Shown: in pieces, positions 1 through 7,078 of the stretch
How positions within the stretch are numbered: position 1 is the stretch's first letter
Layout: each line of letters starts with the position of its first letter
Assembly: GCF_000310205.1 (NCBI RefSeq)
Contig: NZ_AMXE01000038.1
Span: forward strand, 1 to 35,454
Length of the DNA stretch: 35,454 nt
Origin: Thauera linaloolentis 47Lol = DSM 12138
GTDB taxonomy: Bacteria > Pseudomonadota > Gammaproteobacteria > Burkholderiales > Rhodocyclaceae
Reading direction: 5' to 3'
Position numbers and translations under genes: made by a program
The notes under the pieces: generated by a model
What the model was told of the DNA's origin: nothing
The model's input: only the letters and a program-made list of their open reading frames with translations
The model's database searches: none

Positions 1-1256
1 CGTCGGCGGCGCTCGAGCAGGCGCGCAGTCAGGCCGCCGCCGCCGCCGCCGCGACCGAAGGCGCGCTGCGTGTCGCCGAGGAACGCCGCAGCGGGGTGCC
101 CGAGGCCCTGCGGTCCCGCCAGGCGCTCGACACCGCCCTGGCCGGGGCGCGTGCCGCGCGCCAGCGCCTGGATGCCACGCTGCAGGCCGCGCAGGCGGCG
201 CAGCAGCTCGCCCTCGGCAATGAAGCAGCGCTGCGGGCCCAGCGCGACACCCTGGCGGTGGCGGAAAGCATGGCCCAAGCGCGCGTGGCAGAAGCCGCCG
301 CGCAGTTTGCCGAAGCCCTGCGCGCCGCGGGCTTCGGCATGGCGGATGAGGAAGGGGGCGATGCCTCACCCGCTGCGGGCGAGGCCGCCTGGCGCGTCGC
401 CGTGCTGCCGGCGGCGCAAACGGAAGCGCTCGCCCGGCAGATCCGCAGCGCCGACGAGCAGTTCGCTGCCGCGCAGGAACGCGCTGCACGCGCCACGCAG
501 GCCGTCGCGGGGCTGGCGGCGCCGGACCTTGTCGCGCTCGACGTCCGCGCCGCCGCCTGCCGCGAGCAGGTCGAGGCGGTGCTCGCGCGCATCACCCACA
601 ACCGTGCGGAGCAGCACAAGCTTGCGCGCACGCTCGCCATGCTCGACGACATTGCCCGCGAGAACGGCGCCATCGAAGCCGAATACCGCGTCGTCGGCCA
701 CCTTTCCGACATCGCCAACGGCGGCAACGGCCGCAATCTCACCTTCCAGCGCTACGTGCTCGCTGCCCTGCTCGACGACGTGCTGCGCGCCGCCTCGCTG
801 CGCTTGAAGGCGATGAGCCGCGGCCGCTACCTGCTGCAGCGGCGCGAGGACGTGGCCGATGCGCGCCGCGCCGCCGGGCTGGACCTGGAGGTGTTCGACG
901 ACTACACCGGCCGCGCCCGTCCGGCCAGCACGCTGTCCGGCGGCGAAGGCTTCATGGCCTCGCTGTCGCTCGCGCTCGGCCTGTCCGACGTCGTCCAGGC
1001 CTACGCCGGCGGCGTGCAGCTCGACACCCTGTTCATCGACGAAGGCTTCGGCAGCCTCGACCCCGAGTCGCTCGACATGGCGATGAAGGCCCTCATCGAC
1101 CTGCAGCAGCGTGGCCGCATGGTGGGCGTGATCTCGCACGTCGAAGAGATGAAGCAGCAGATCGGCGTGGCGATCGAGGTGATTCAGGGCGCGCGGGGGA
1201 GCAGGGTGAGGCTGGCCGCAAGCCCTACTGGGGCGAACCTTGCAGCGTCATGCTGA
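1..1256 (+). CDS. sbcC: Exonuclease SbcC, C-terminal part (5' truncated by window edge)
   Basis: SbcC is the SMC/Rad50-like ATPase subunit of the SbcCD nuclease, which opens hairpins and trims DNA ends in the cytoplasm. The reading frame is open from base 3 to a TGA at 1254-1256, so about 417 C-terminal residues are present. The first two thirds is Ala/Arg/Glu-rich, heptad-like coiled coil. It is followed by the C-terminal ATPase lobe with the ABC signature TLSGGEGFMASLSLALGL (about 930-985) and the Walker B/D-loop LFIDEGFGSLDPESLD (about 1030-1077), then a helix ending in VGVISHVEEMKQQI. These motifs are diagnostic for SbcC/Rad50 rather than for a transporter. The N-terminal Walker A lobe, and probably sbcD, lie outside the window to the left. 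The gene converges on the flavoprotein gene at 1322. Confidence 0.95.
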   Translation, partial: SAALEQARSQAAAAAAATEGALRVAEERRSGVPEALRSRQALDTALAGARAARQRLDATLQAAQAAQQLALGNEAALRAQRDTLAVAESMAQARVAEAAAQFAEALRAAGFGMADEEGGDASPAAGEAAWRVAVLPAAQTEALARQIRSADEQFAAAQERAARATQAVAGLAAPDLVALDVRAAACREQVEAVLARITHNRAEQHKLARTLAMLDDIARENGAIEAEYRVVGHLSDIANGGNGRNLTFQRYVLAALLDDVLRAASLRLKAMSRGRYLLQRREDVADARRAAGLDLEVFDDYTGRARPASTLSGGEGFMASLSLALGLSDVVQAYAGGVQLDTLFIDEGFGSLDPESLDMAMKALIDLQQRGRMVGVISHVEEMKQQIGVAIEVIQGARGSRVRLAASPTGANLAASC

Positions 1257-1300
1257 CGCTGCGGGCGAAACACTGATTTTTTGGCCCCGGGTCGGTGTTG

Positions 1301-1332
1301 CAGGCTGGCAGGTGTTGTCTGTCAGCCTGTTT
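1301..1332. terminator. Hairpin between convergent sbcC and the flavoprotein gene
   Basis: The inverted repeat CAGGCTGGCAG (1301-1311), 7-base loop, CTGTCAGCCTG (1319-1329) pairs over 11 positions, one of them a G-U wobble in the + strand RNA. A short TTT follows on the + strand. The right arm overlaps the stop codon of the leftward gene. It could end sbcC transcription, but the T tract is short, so the terminator call is tentative. Confidence 0.45.
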
Positions 1333-2383
1333 GCCGTCCGCCCATTTCCGCTGCCAGCCGCGCCATCAGTTCCGCTGCCGGCATTGCGCGTGCGCGCCGG
1401 GCGCCGGTGCCGGACCATTGCGCGCCGTATCCCGTTTCGCCCGCCGCCTTGGCGGCGGCATTGAGTGCCTTGCCCAGCGCGTAGGCGAAGGGATAGGCGG
1501 GAATGGCGGAGGAGGGAATGTCCCGCCCCCATTCGGTGAATGGGTTCGACAGGCAGCGGGCGGGGCGACCGGAGATCACGCAGGTCATCGTGGTGTCTCC
1601 GCCTTCCGTCAGGCGCGTGCGATAGGCCGTGTCGGCGGCGCTTTCGGGGCAGCCGATGAAGGCCGTGCCCATTTGTACGGCAAGCGCGCCCCAGCTCAGG
1701 GCGCGCGCCGCGTCCCGGCCGTCCATGAGCCCGCCAGCGGCGATGACCGGCAAGCGTGTTTGCCGCGCCAGAAGCCGGGTCAGCGCTTCGGTGTCCAGTC
1801 GTTCGTCGTCGGTGTCCGTGTCGAAGATGCTGCGATGGCCGCCGGCCTCCCAGCCTTGCGCGACCACGGCATCGAATCCGGCCTGTTCGATTTGCCGTGC
1901 CTCGGCCAGGCTGGTTGCGCTGGCGACGAGGCGTATGCCGGCGTGCCGCAGTGCCGCCAGTTGATCCGGACGGGGCAGGCCGAAATGGAAGCTGGCCACG
2001 GTGGGGCGGGTTTCGAGCAGCACCGCCAGCATGGCGTCGTCGGCCCTGAAGCTGGTGTAGATCTCGTCCAGCGCCACGGGCGGTTCTGCCCCGAAGCGCG
2101 TAAAGAGGGGCGCGGCGCGTTCGATCCATCGGCGTTCCACGTCGCGGTCGGACGCTGCGGGGCGGTGGCAGAAGAAATTGGCGTTGAAGGGGCGGCTGGT
2201 GAGCGCCTGCGTCGCACGGATCGCCTGTGCGGCGGCCTCGGCCGTGGCCGCTCCCAGCCCCAGGGCGCCCAGCCCGCCCGCCTGCGATACCGCGCCGGCC
2301 ATGGCCGGCGTGGAGACGCCTGCCATCGGCGCCTGGAAGATGGGGATCGTCAGTGCAATGGCGTCGAGAAGGTTGTCGTTCAT
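1322..2383 (-). CDS. NAD(P)H-dependent flavin oxidoreductase / nitronate monooxygenase family protein
   Basis: This 353-residue cytoplasmic TIM-barrel flavoprotein belongs to the nitronate monooxygenase / 2-nitropropane dioxygenase family, which oxidises alkyl nitronates using FMN and O2. Visible motifs are the N-terminal barrel entry PIFQAPMAGVSTP with an Ala/Gly-rich stretch, AQGWEAGGHRS in the middle (the family's conserved Gly-Gly-His), and the FMN-phosphate strand LPVIAAGGLMDGRDAARAL followed by GALAVQMGTAF. The ATG at 2383 is chosen because the barrel begins right after it; the upstream in-frame extension lies antiparallel inside the neighbouring lipoprotein gene. No clear ribosome site is visible. 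It is the last gene of a leftward series, 50 bases after the DUF799 gene, and may be co-transcribed. The true substrate cannot be read from sequence. Confidence 0.88.
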   Translation of the reverse strand: MNDNLLDAIALTIPIFQAPMAGVSTPAMAGAVSQAGGLGALGLGAATAEAAAQAIRATQALTSRPFNANFFCHRPAASDRDVERRWIERAAPLFTRFGAEPPVALDEIYTSFRADDAMLAVLLETRPTVASFHFGLPRPDQLAALRHAGIRLVASATSLAEARQIEQAGFDAVVAQGWEAGGHRSIFDTDTDDERLDTEALTRLLARQTRLPVIAAGGLMDGRDAARALSWGALAVQMGTAFIGCPESAADTAYRTRLTEGGDTTMTCVISGRPARCLSNPFTEWGRDIPSSAIPAYPFAYALGKALNAAAKAAGETGYGAQWSGTGARRARAMPAAELMARLAAEMGGRQTG

Positions 2384-2433
2384 GTCACACCGTGCCTGGG
2401 AGGCGGCGCCTCTTTGTCGTTTTGCAGCGCGCT

Positions 2434-3123
2434 TCAGCGCGGCGTGCCTTCCTGCTGGTACTTCGGCGAGCGCGGGCCGTACAGGATGCCGTTGGGCATG
2501 CCGGCCGAAAGCAGGCGGTAGGTGGCGATGCCGGCGACCGGATGCGATTTGTTGGTGGTGGTCTCGATGATCTGGTTGACCACCGCGGTGATGAGCAGGC
2601 CGACCAGGCCGCCATTCGAGTTGCGGCCTTCGGCGCTCGATGCCGTGGCGGAGCCCTGCCACAGCGTCTGCTCCGAGCGCAGGTCGATCAGGCGCGCTTC
2701 CGCCGTGACGCGGCTTTCGCTGGAGATGACGGCATAGGTGGTGCCGTATTGCTTGATGTCGATGTACAGTGCCGCGTCGGCGCCGAAGATTTCGTGCAGC
2801 CTGGCGAGCGCCACGCCGTGCATTTCGCCCGGGTTGTGCATGCCGTTCTGGCGGAAGGTCTCGTCGACGAGGCTGACCGGGAACACGTAGTAGCCCGATT
2901 CCGCCAGCGGCAGCGTGACCTGCGACAGCACGCTGTAGGTGGCGTCGACCTCCATGGAGCTGTTGAGCGGCGGCAGCACGAGGATGGAGGCGGGGCGGTT
3001 CTGTTTGAAGGCGGAATAGTCGTAGCCCGCCTGCTGCGTGGCGCAGCCGGCCATGAGCAGCGCGGCGAGGGCCGTGATGAGGCCGGCCTTCAGGCGAAGG
3101 CGGCCGGGTGGGGTGGAAGGCAT
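2434..3123 (-). CDS. DUF799 / GNA1162-family outer-membrane lipoprotein
   Basis: A 229-residue lipoprotein of the DUF799 family (the family of Neisseria GNA1162, whose fold resembles CsgG and TolB N-terminal domains). A signal peptide ends in the lipobox LMAGC, with Cys27 as the lipidated residue. The mature part contains ASILVLPPLNSSMEVDATYSVLS near its start and ends in LYGPRSPKYQQEGTPR. It starts 10 bases after the DUF4810 gene and is the third member of the recurring CsgG - DUF4810 - DUF799 set, which argues for a joint envelope complex. Its molecular role is not established. There is no strong Shine-Dalgarno; the ATG at 3123 is set by the signal peptide. Confidence 0.9.
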   Translation of the reverse strand: MPSTPPGRLRLKAGLITALAALLMAGCATQQAGYDYSAFKQNRPASILVLPPLNSSMEVDATYSVLSQVTLPLAESGYYVFPVSLVDETFRQNGMHNPGEMHGVALARLHEIFGADAALYIDIKQYGTTYAVISSESRVTAEARLIDLRSEQTLWQGSATASSAEGRNSNGGLVGLLITAVVNQIIETTTNKSHPVAGIATYRLLSAGMPNGILYGPRSPKYQQEGTPR

Positions 3124-3133
3124 CGGTCGGGTC

Positions 3134-3502
3134 TCACTCGGGTTGCCGGGCTTTGCGCATCAGGAAGTCCATGTAGGCGGCGCTTTCCGGATACAGGGTC
3201 TTCTCGGCCTCGAAGTGCCGCAGCATCTGGTCGGGCTGTTCGCTCCCGGCGTACAGGATGCCCAGGTGCGCGTGGTAGCCCGGCGGCACCGCCAGGCTCT
3301 TGGCGCGGGCTTTCTCCAGCCCGGCTTCGAGTGCGGCGATCTGTTCTTGGGCGCCTTGTTCCTTGGTGAAATGGCCGTACAGCGCGGGCTGGTATTCGCC
3401 CCAGTAGTAAAGCGGCTGGGGGCCGCTGGCGCAGCCTGCCAGCAACAGCAGGCCCGCGGCCGGCAGGGCGGCCGCGAGGCGGGTGATCGAGGAATGCTTC
3501 AT
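3134..3502 (-). CDS. DUF4810 lipoprotein
   Basis: A 122-residue lipoprotein. Its signal peptide ends in the lipobox LLAGC with Cys24 lipidated. The mature region contains the family's YYWGEYQPALY motif and then TPR-like helices (AHLGILYAGSEQPDQMLRHFEAEKTLYPES). DUF4810 proteins are regularly encoded between a CsgG-like and a DUF799 lipoprotein, exactly as here, 35 bases after csgG and 10 bases before the DUF799 gene. The small helical fold suggests an adaptor within an outer-membrane lipoprotein complex; this is inference. No strong ribosome site is visible upstream of the ATG at 3502. Confidence 0.9.
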   Translation of the reverse strand: MKHSSITRLAAALPAAGLLLLAGCASGPQPLYYWGEYQPALYGHFTKEQGAQEQIAALEAGLEKARAKSLAVPPGYHAHLGILYAGSEQPDQMLRHFEAEKTLYPESAAYMDFLMRKARQPE

Positions 3503-3537
3503 CGTCGTCGGGTGTTGGCCGTCGTGGAGGCGGGGGC

Positions 3538-4227
3538 TCAGCGCGCAGGCTGCCAGGCGCCCGATTCGATGCCTTCCACCAGCCGGTTGACGGCTTCGCG
3601 CATGGCGAGGTCGAGCACCTTGCCGTTCAGGGTCGAGTCGTAGCTGGCCGTACCGCCGAAGCCGACGACTTCGCGGTTGTCGAGACTGTATTCGCCGGCG
3701 CCCTGGGTGGAGAAGACCACTTCGGAGCTGGCGACATCGACGACGTTGAGGTTGACCTTGGCGTAGGCGACCTGCGACTTGCCGCGGCCGAGGATGCCGA
3801 ACAACTGGCGGTCGCCGGTTTCCTTGCGGCCGAATTCGGCAACGTCGCCCGTGATGACGTAGGCGGCGCCCTTGAGCTTCTGCGCCGCGCCGGACAGCTC
3901 CGCCTCCTGCTTGATTTCCGGCATGTTGTCACGGTCCAGCACGTTGAAGCGGCCGGTCTGCTGCAGGTGGGTGATCAGGATGGTCTTGGCCTGGCTGCCG
4001 AGGCGGTCGACGTTGTCGCTGAAGATGCCGCGCATGAAGCTCGAACGGTTGTCGAACTTGCCGACCGCGATCAGGCTGCGCTGGCCGCTGTAGGGTGTGC
4101 CGGCTGCGGCGACCTTGGGGACTTCGAGCGTGCGGTGCTGTTCGGTGGCGCAGCCGGCGGCGAGGAAGACGGCTGCGGCTAGCGTGCTTGCGGTGGCGAG
4201 CTTGCGGTAGGCGGGATGGGTGCGCAT
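3538..4227 (-). CDS. CsgG/HfaB-family outer-membrane lipoprotein
   Basis: A 229-residue lipoprotein (lipobox LAAGC, Cys26) with a CsgG domain: IAVGKFDNRSSFMRGIFSDNVDRLGSQAKTILITHLQQTGRFNVLDRDNM, then AAYVITGDVAEFGRK, and a C-terminal helix NGKVLDLAMREAVNRLVEGIE. CsgG proteins form a ring-shaped secretion channel for curli in enterobacteria, but this member is shorter than E. coli CsgG (about 277 residues) and no curli subunit, CsgE or CsgF is nearby. It heads the CsgG - DUF4810 - DUF799 lipoprotein set. The only upstream ribosome signal is a weak GGAAG about 10 bases before the ATG. A strong hairpin at 4260-4286 lies 33 bases before the start. Whether it forms a secretion pore or a structural ring is unknown. 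Confidence 0.9.
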   Translation of the reverse strand: MRTHPAYRKLATASTLAAAVFLAAGCATEQHRTLEVPKVAAAGTPYSGQRSLIAVGKFDNRSSFMRGIFSDNVDRLGSQAKTILITHLQQTGRFNVLDRDNMPEIKQEAELSGAAQKLKGAAYVITGDVAEFGRKETGDRQLFGILGRGKSQVAYAKVNLNVVDVASSEVVFSTQGAGEYSLDNREVVGFGGTASYDSTLNGKVLDLAMREAVNRLVEGIESGAWQPAR

Positions 4228-4259
4228 GGTGGGGGCTTCCGGCTATGTCAAATGAAACA

Positions 4260-4286
4260 GGGCGGCATTGTGTCTCAATGCCGCCC
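4260..4286 (-). terminator. Perfect 11-bp hairpin between the PEP-CTERM gene and csgG
   Basis: GGGCGGCATTG (4260-4270), a 5-base loop, and CAATGCCGCCC (4276-4286) form a perfect inverted repeat. Read leftward it is followed by TGTTTCATTT, a loose T tract. It lies 115 bases after the PEP-CTERM stop and 33 bases before the csgG ATG, so it may end PEP-CTERM transcripts or act as an attenuator or leader hairpin for csgG. Confidence 0.55.
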
Positions 4287-4348
4287 CTTATGCCAGGGCC
4301 TCGTTCACGAAGCGCGGAGCGCGTACCGGATGCCGGGACCCGCTCCAG

Positions 4349-4386
4349 GGCGCGGGGGCGGGTTTCCAGCCGAAAAACCGCCCGCG
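4349..4386 (-). other. Imperfect GC-rich hairpin just downstream of the PEP-CTERM gene
   Basis: Read leftward, GCGCGGGCGGTTT and AAACCCGCCCCCGCGC can pair with bulges around a short loop, 15 bases after the PEP-CTERM stop. There is no T tract after it, so it may stabilise the mRNA end rather than stop transcription. Confidence 0.3.
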
Positions 4387-4400
4387 CCGCGCTCCGGCCG

Positions 4401-5183
4401 TCAGCCGCGGCGGCGGACGGCGCCGGCAGCCGCCAGCGCGGCGCCCATCAGCAGCAGCGTGCCGGGCTCGGGCACCTGTGACGGCGGCACTTCGGTACCG
4501 GATTGTTCTTCCCAGATGCCGACGGTGTGGTTGTCCGATTCGTAGCCCGCCGTGGAGACGGTCTGCGCGAAAACGATCCTGTCGAAGCGCGTGTCGTCGG
4601 TAGCGAAGAAGTTCAGGAAGACGTAGGGCTCATCGTCATTCTGGCCCACGCGCGGCGAGATCGGGTTGCCGAAGTACTCCGGCTTGTCCGCCACCAGCGC
4701 GAGTACGTTCGTCGGGGTGAAGGAATACAGCCACGTGTCGCCATTGTAGAAGGACACCTGGTTGCCGGCATCGAGCGCGGACAGCCAGTAGCCGAAGTAG
4801 GTCAGGTCCTTGTTGAAGTCGATGGAATAGGACGTGGTCGCGCTGATGCCGGCGACCGCGTACCGGTCGTCGCCGGTCGCGCCGCCATACTGGTTTGCAG
4901 CGATGACGTTGAGATTCTGGTAGGTGCCCGAGATGCCGTGGCCGTTACCGCCGAAGTTCGAGACATGGCTTGCGTGCACGCCCGTGGGCACGGCATCGAA
5001 GCGTTCGACGCCGACGATGGCCTGGCCATCCGGTGCGCCTGGGTCTGCCGGCGTGAAGGAAGCGGTCGTGTTGGTCACGCCCGCGGCCTCGTAGGTGACC
5101 ACGAAGCCAGCGCTGGCCGTGGCGGAAACGGTGAACAGGGACGCGGCCAGCACGGCGGGCGCGAGGGTACGAATTGTCGTCAT
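4401..5183 (-). CDS. PEP-CTERM sorting domain-containing exported protein
   Basis: A 260-residue exported protein. Residues 1-25 form a signal peptide ending ATASA. The mature part is a Gly/Asn/Asp-rich beta-type domain (VERFDAVPTGVHASHVSNFGG, FGYWLSALDAGNQVSFYNGD, FLNFFATDDTRFDRIVFAQ). Residues 237-260 are a PEP-CTERM sorting signal: VPEP, a hydrophobic helix, then RRRG. In this system (known from the EpsH/XrtA exosortases) the tail is cleaved and the protein goes to the surface or extracellular polysaccharide; no exosortase is in the window. The start at 5183 follows a perfect AGGAGG ribosome site 8 bases upstream. A sigma-54 promoter lies at 5247-5261. The mature domain resembles carbohydrate-binding-like repeats of other PEP-CTERM proteins, but I do not recognise a specific function. 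Confidence 0.93.
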   Translation of the reverse strand: MTTIRTLAPAVLAASLFTVSATASAGFVVTYEAAGVTNTTASFTPADPGAPDGQAIVGVERFDAVPTGVHASHVSNFGGNGHGISGTYQNLNVIAANQYGGATGDDRYAVAGISATTSYSIDFNKDLTYFGYWLSALDAGNQVSFYNGDTWLYSFTPTNVLALVADKPEYFGNPISPRVGQNDDEPYVFLNFFATDDTRFDRIVFAQTVSTAGYESDNHTVGIWEEQSGTEVPPSQVPEPGTLLLMGAALAAAGAVRRRG

Positions 5184-5246
5184 TGCATGACCTCCTGCAG
5201 TCTTTTCATGGCAGGTCCTTTCGCGGAACTGCCTGCGATGGCTTGA

Positions 5247-5261
5247 GCGATATTCGTGCCA
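5247..5261 (-). promoter_or_regulatory. Sigma-54 (-24/-12) promoter of the PEP-CTERM gene
   Basis: The leftward strand reads TGGCACGAATATCGC, matching TGGCAC-N5-TTGC except for one base (TCGC instead of TTGC), with the required GG (5259-5260) and GC (5247-5248) separated by 10 bases. It predicts a start near 5236 and a leader of about 50 bases before the AGGAGG site. An A/T-rich tract just upstream (about 5262-5300) could help DNA bending. RpoN with the PrsK/PrsR two-component system is the known regulator of PEP-CTERM genes in related bacteria; the link here is inference. Confidence 0.75.
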
Positions 5262-5300
5262 GAAAAACAAGTAATTGAAAAAAAAGAAACTAACGATATT

Positions 5301-5310
5301 TTCGATCGAA
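5301..5310. other. 10-bp perfect palindrome upstream of the sigma-54 promoter
   Basis: TTCGATCGAA is a perfect palindrome about 40-50 bases upstream of the -24 element, in an A/T-rich patch. It could be a protein-binding site, but a 10-bp palindrome can occur by chance. Confidence 0.2.
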
Positions 5311-5340
5311 TTTGAGGGGCGTATGTAAAGAAACGCGACA

Positions 5341-5382
5341 CCTGGTGCTTCAGGCCCCCTGGCGAGGGCCGGAAGCACCAGG
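5341..5382. repeat. Long two-stage inverted repeat in the divergent intergenic region
   Basis: CCTGGTGCTTC (5341-5351) pairs perfectly with GAAGCACCAGG (5372-5382). Inside them, after one A/G mismatch, GGCCC (5353-5357) pairs with GGGCC (5366-5370) around an 8-base loop. This makes a 16-pair stem with one mismatch. It lies between two divergent genes, where a terminator is not expected. Confidence 0.8.
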
Positions 5383-5403
5383 CGGGGCCTTGCCGATGGC
5401 CGC

Positions 5404-5431
5404 TTGCGGTGTCACGGTGGCCGTCTACCAT
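5404..5431 (+). promoter_or_regulatory. Possible sigma-70 promoter of the APH/kinase gene
   Basis: TTGCGG (5404-5409) and TACCAT (5426-5431) are separated by 16 bases and would start transcription near 5438, 27 bases before the chosen ATG. The match to consensus is only moderate. Confidence 0.3.
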
Positions 5432-5464
5432 TGCGGCACGAACATGCGGAGACCGGGGGCGACC

Positions 5465-7078
5465 ATGAATGCTGCGGACGAATTGATGAACAGCCTGATG
5501 CGCCCCGGCGTGCTGCCGGATTCGGCGCAGGGGGTCGAACTGATCGAGACCCATATCTCGTGGGTGCTGCTGGCCGGCGGGCATGCCTGGAAGCTGAAGA
5601 AGCCGCTCGACCTCGGTTTTCTGGACTTCAGCACCGTCGAGCGCCGGCGTGCGGCCTGTGAGGCCGAGTTGAGGCTCAACCGGCGCACCGCGCCCGAGTT
5701 GTACGAGGCGGTGGTGCCGGTGCTGGGCACGCCCGGTGCGCCGAGGCTGGGGCGCGCGCCGGAGGAGGATGGCGAGGCTCCGATCGACTTCCTGGTGCGC
5801 ATGCGCCGCTTCGACCAGGCTGCGCTGTTCGCCCATTTGCTGGACGAAGGCCAGCTCGTCCCGGCCCTGTTCGACCGCCTGGCCCGGCATGTCGCCGATT
5901 TCCACGCCGTGGCGGCGGTGGCGAAGCCGGGTGGGGGATTCGGCGACGCGGATGCGGTGCATGCGCCGGTGCGGCAGAACTTCGAGCAGATACGCGAGCG
6001 CATCGACGATCCGGCGATGCTCGACGTACTTGGCCGCGTGGAGACTTGGGCGGAGGCGCGGTTCGCCGCGTTGCGCCCGGTGTTCGACGCGCGCCTGGCC
6101 GGCGGCCGGGTGCGTGAATGCCATGGCGACCTGCATCTGGGCAATCTGATCGTGCTCGACGGCGAGCCGCGCCTGTTCGACGCGATCGAGTTCAGTGCCG
6201 AACTGCGCTGGACCGACGTCGCCGCCGACATCGCCTTCCTGGTCATGGACCTGCAGGCGCGCGGCCGCGCCGAACTCGGCGGGCGCTTCCTCAATGCCTG
6301 GCTGGAGCGCTGCGGCGACTACGAAGGCCTGCGCGTACTGCCCTATTACCTGAGCTACCGCGCGATGGTACGTGCCAAGATCGCGGCGATCCGCGCCGCC
6401 CAGCTCGATGGCGGGGCGCGGGACGCGTGCCTCGCCGAATGCCGGCGCTATCTCGCGCTCGCCGCCGCGCAGGCCGAGCCGGCCGCGCCCGCGCTGTTGA
6501 TTGCCTGCGGCCTGTCCGGCTCCGGCAAGACCAGCCAGTCGCAGCCTCTGCTCGAACGGTGGGGGGTGATCCGCGTGCGCGCCGATGTCGAGCGCAAGCG
6601 CCTGTTCGGCCTGGCCGCCGAGGCCGCGAGCGGTTCGGCGCTGCGCGGCGGGCTGTATTCGGCGGAGGCGACGGCGCGCACCTACGCGCGGCTGGCCGAC
6701 CTGGCGCATGCCGTGGTGGAGGCCGGCTATCCGGTACTGGTCGATGCCACCTTCCTGCTGCGGGCGCAGCGCCGCCGCTTCGCCGAACTTGCCGGCGCGC
6801 TCGGTGTGCCCTTCGTGATCCTGGCCTTCGATGCGCCGCTGGAAATCCTCAGCGAGCGCGTGCGCCGCCGTGCCGCAGCGGGGGCGGATGCCTCCGAGGC
6901 CGATCGGGTGGTGCTCGATGCGCAACTGAGCACGCACGAGGCGCTCGAAGCCGGGGAACGCGAGCGCGTGCTCGATGTCGATACACGCTCGGCGCCGGAC
7001 TGGCATGCACTGCTGCCGGGGCTGGCGGCGTTGTGGCCGGGCGTGCTGTCGCGTGCGGCGGATCGGGAGGATCGATGA
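5465..7078 (+). CDS. Bifunctional aminoglycoside phosphotransferase-like / P-loop ATP-binding protein
   Basis: A 537-residue cytoplasmic fusion of two kinase types. The N-terminal half is APH-like (COG2187): a nucleotide-binding start VELIETHISWVLLAGGHAWKLKKPLDLGFLDFST, the catalytic loop ECHGDLHLGNLIV and the metal-binding RLFDAIEF. The C-terminal half is a P-loop kinase (COG0645) with Walker A GLSGSGKT, then VRADVERKRLFGL and a lid-like RRRAAAGADASEADRVVLDAQL. Such fusions are widespread and annotated from their folds; they are not shown to give antibiotic resistance. The ATG at 5465 (MNAADELMNSL) is preferred because similarity of the fold begins there; an in-frame ATG at 5444 is possible. 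The stop overlaps the ATG of a 49-codon frame (7075) with a good GGGAGG ribosome site. Confidence 0.88.
   Translation: MNAADELMNSLMRPGVLPDSAQGVELIETHISWVLLAGGHAWKLKKPLDLGFLDFSTVERRRAACEAELRLNRRTAPELYEAVVPVLGTPGAPRLGRAPEEDGEAPIDFLVRMRRFDQAALFAHLLDEGQLVPALFDRLARHVADFHAVAAVAKPGGGFGDADAVHAPVRQNFEQIRERIDDPAMLDVLGRVETWAEARFAALRPVFDARLAGGRVRECHGDLHLGNLIVLDGEPRLFDAIEFSAELRWTDVAADIAFLVMDLQARGRAELGGRFLNAWLERCGDYEGLRVLPYYLSYRAMVRAKIAAIRAAQLDGGARDACLAECRRYLALAAAQAEPAAPALLIACGLSGSGKTSQSQPLLERWGVIRVRADVERKRLFGLAAEAASGSALRGGLYSAEATARTYARLADLAHAVVEAGYPVLVDATFLLRAQRRRFAELAGALGVPFVILAFDAPLEILSERVRRRAAAGADASEADRVVLDAQLSTHEALEAGERERVLDVDTRSAPDWHALLPGLAALWPGVLSRAADREDR

Noticed and set aside
32-51. GCC triplet run near the left edge
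   Set aside because: It encodes an Ala stretch in the SbcC coiled coil and needs no separate explanation.
2434-4227. A curli biogenesis locus, suggested by the CsgG domain
   Set aside because: No CsgA/B repeats, CsgE or CsgF are present; the DUF4810 and DUF799 partners mark a different lipoprotein set.
4233-4249. TTGACA read leftward just ahead of csgG, as a -35 box
   Set aside because: A matching -10 would fall inside csgG, so it cannot serve as its promoter.
5465-7078. Aminoglycoside resistance gene
   Set aside because: The APH-like fold is fused to a P-loop kinase in a common housekeeping-type family; no evidence that antibiotics are substrates.
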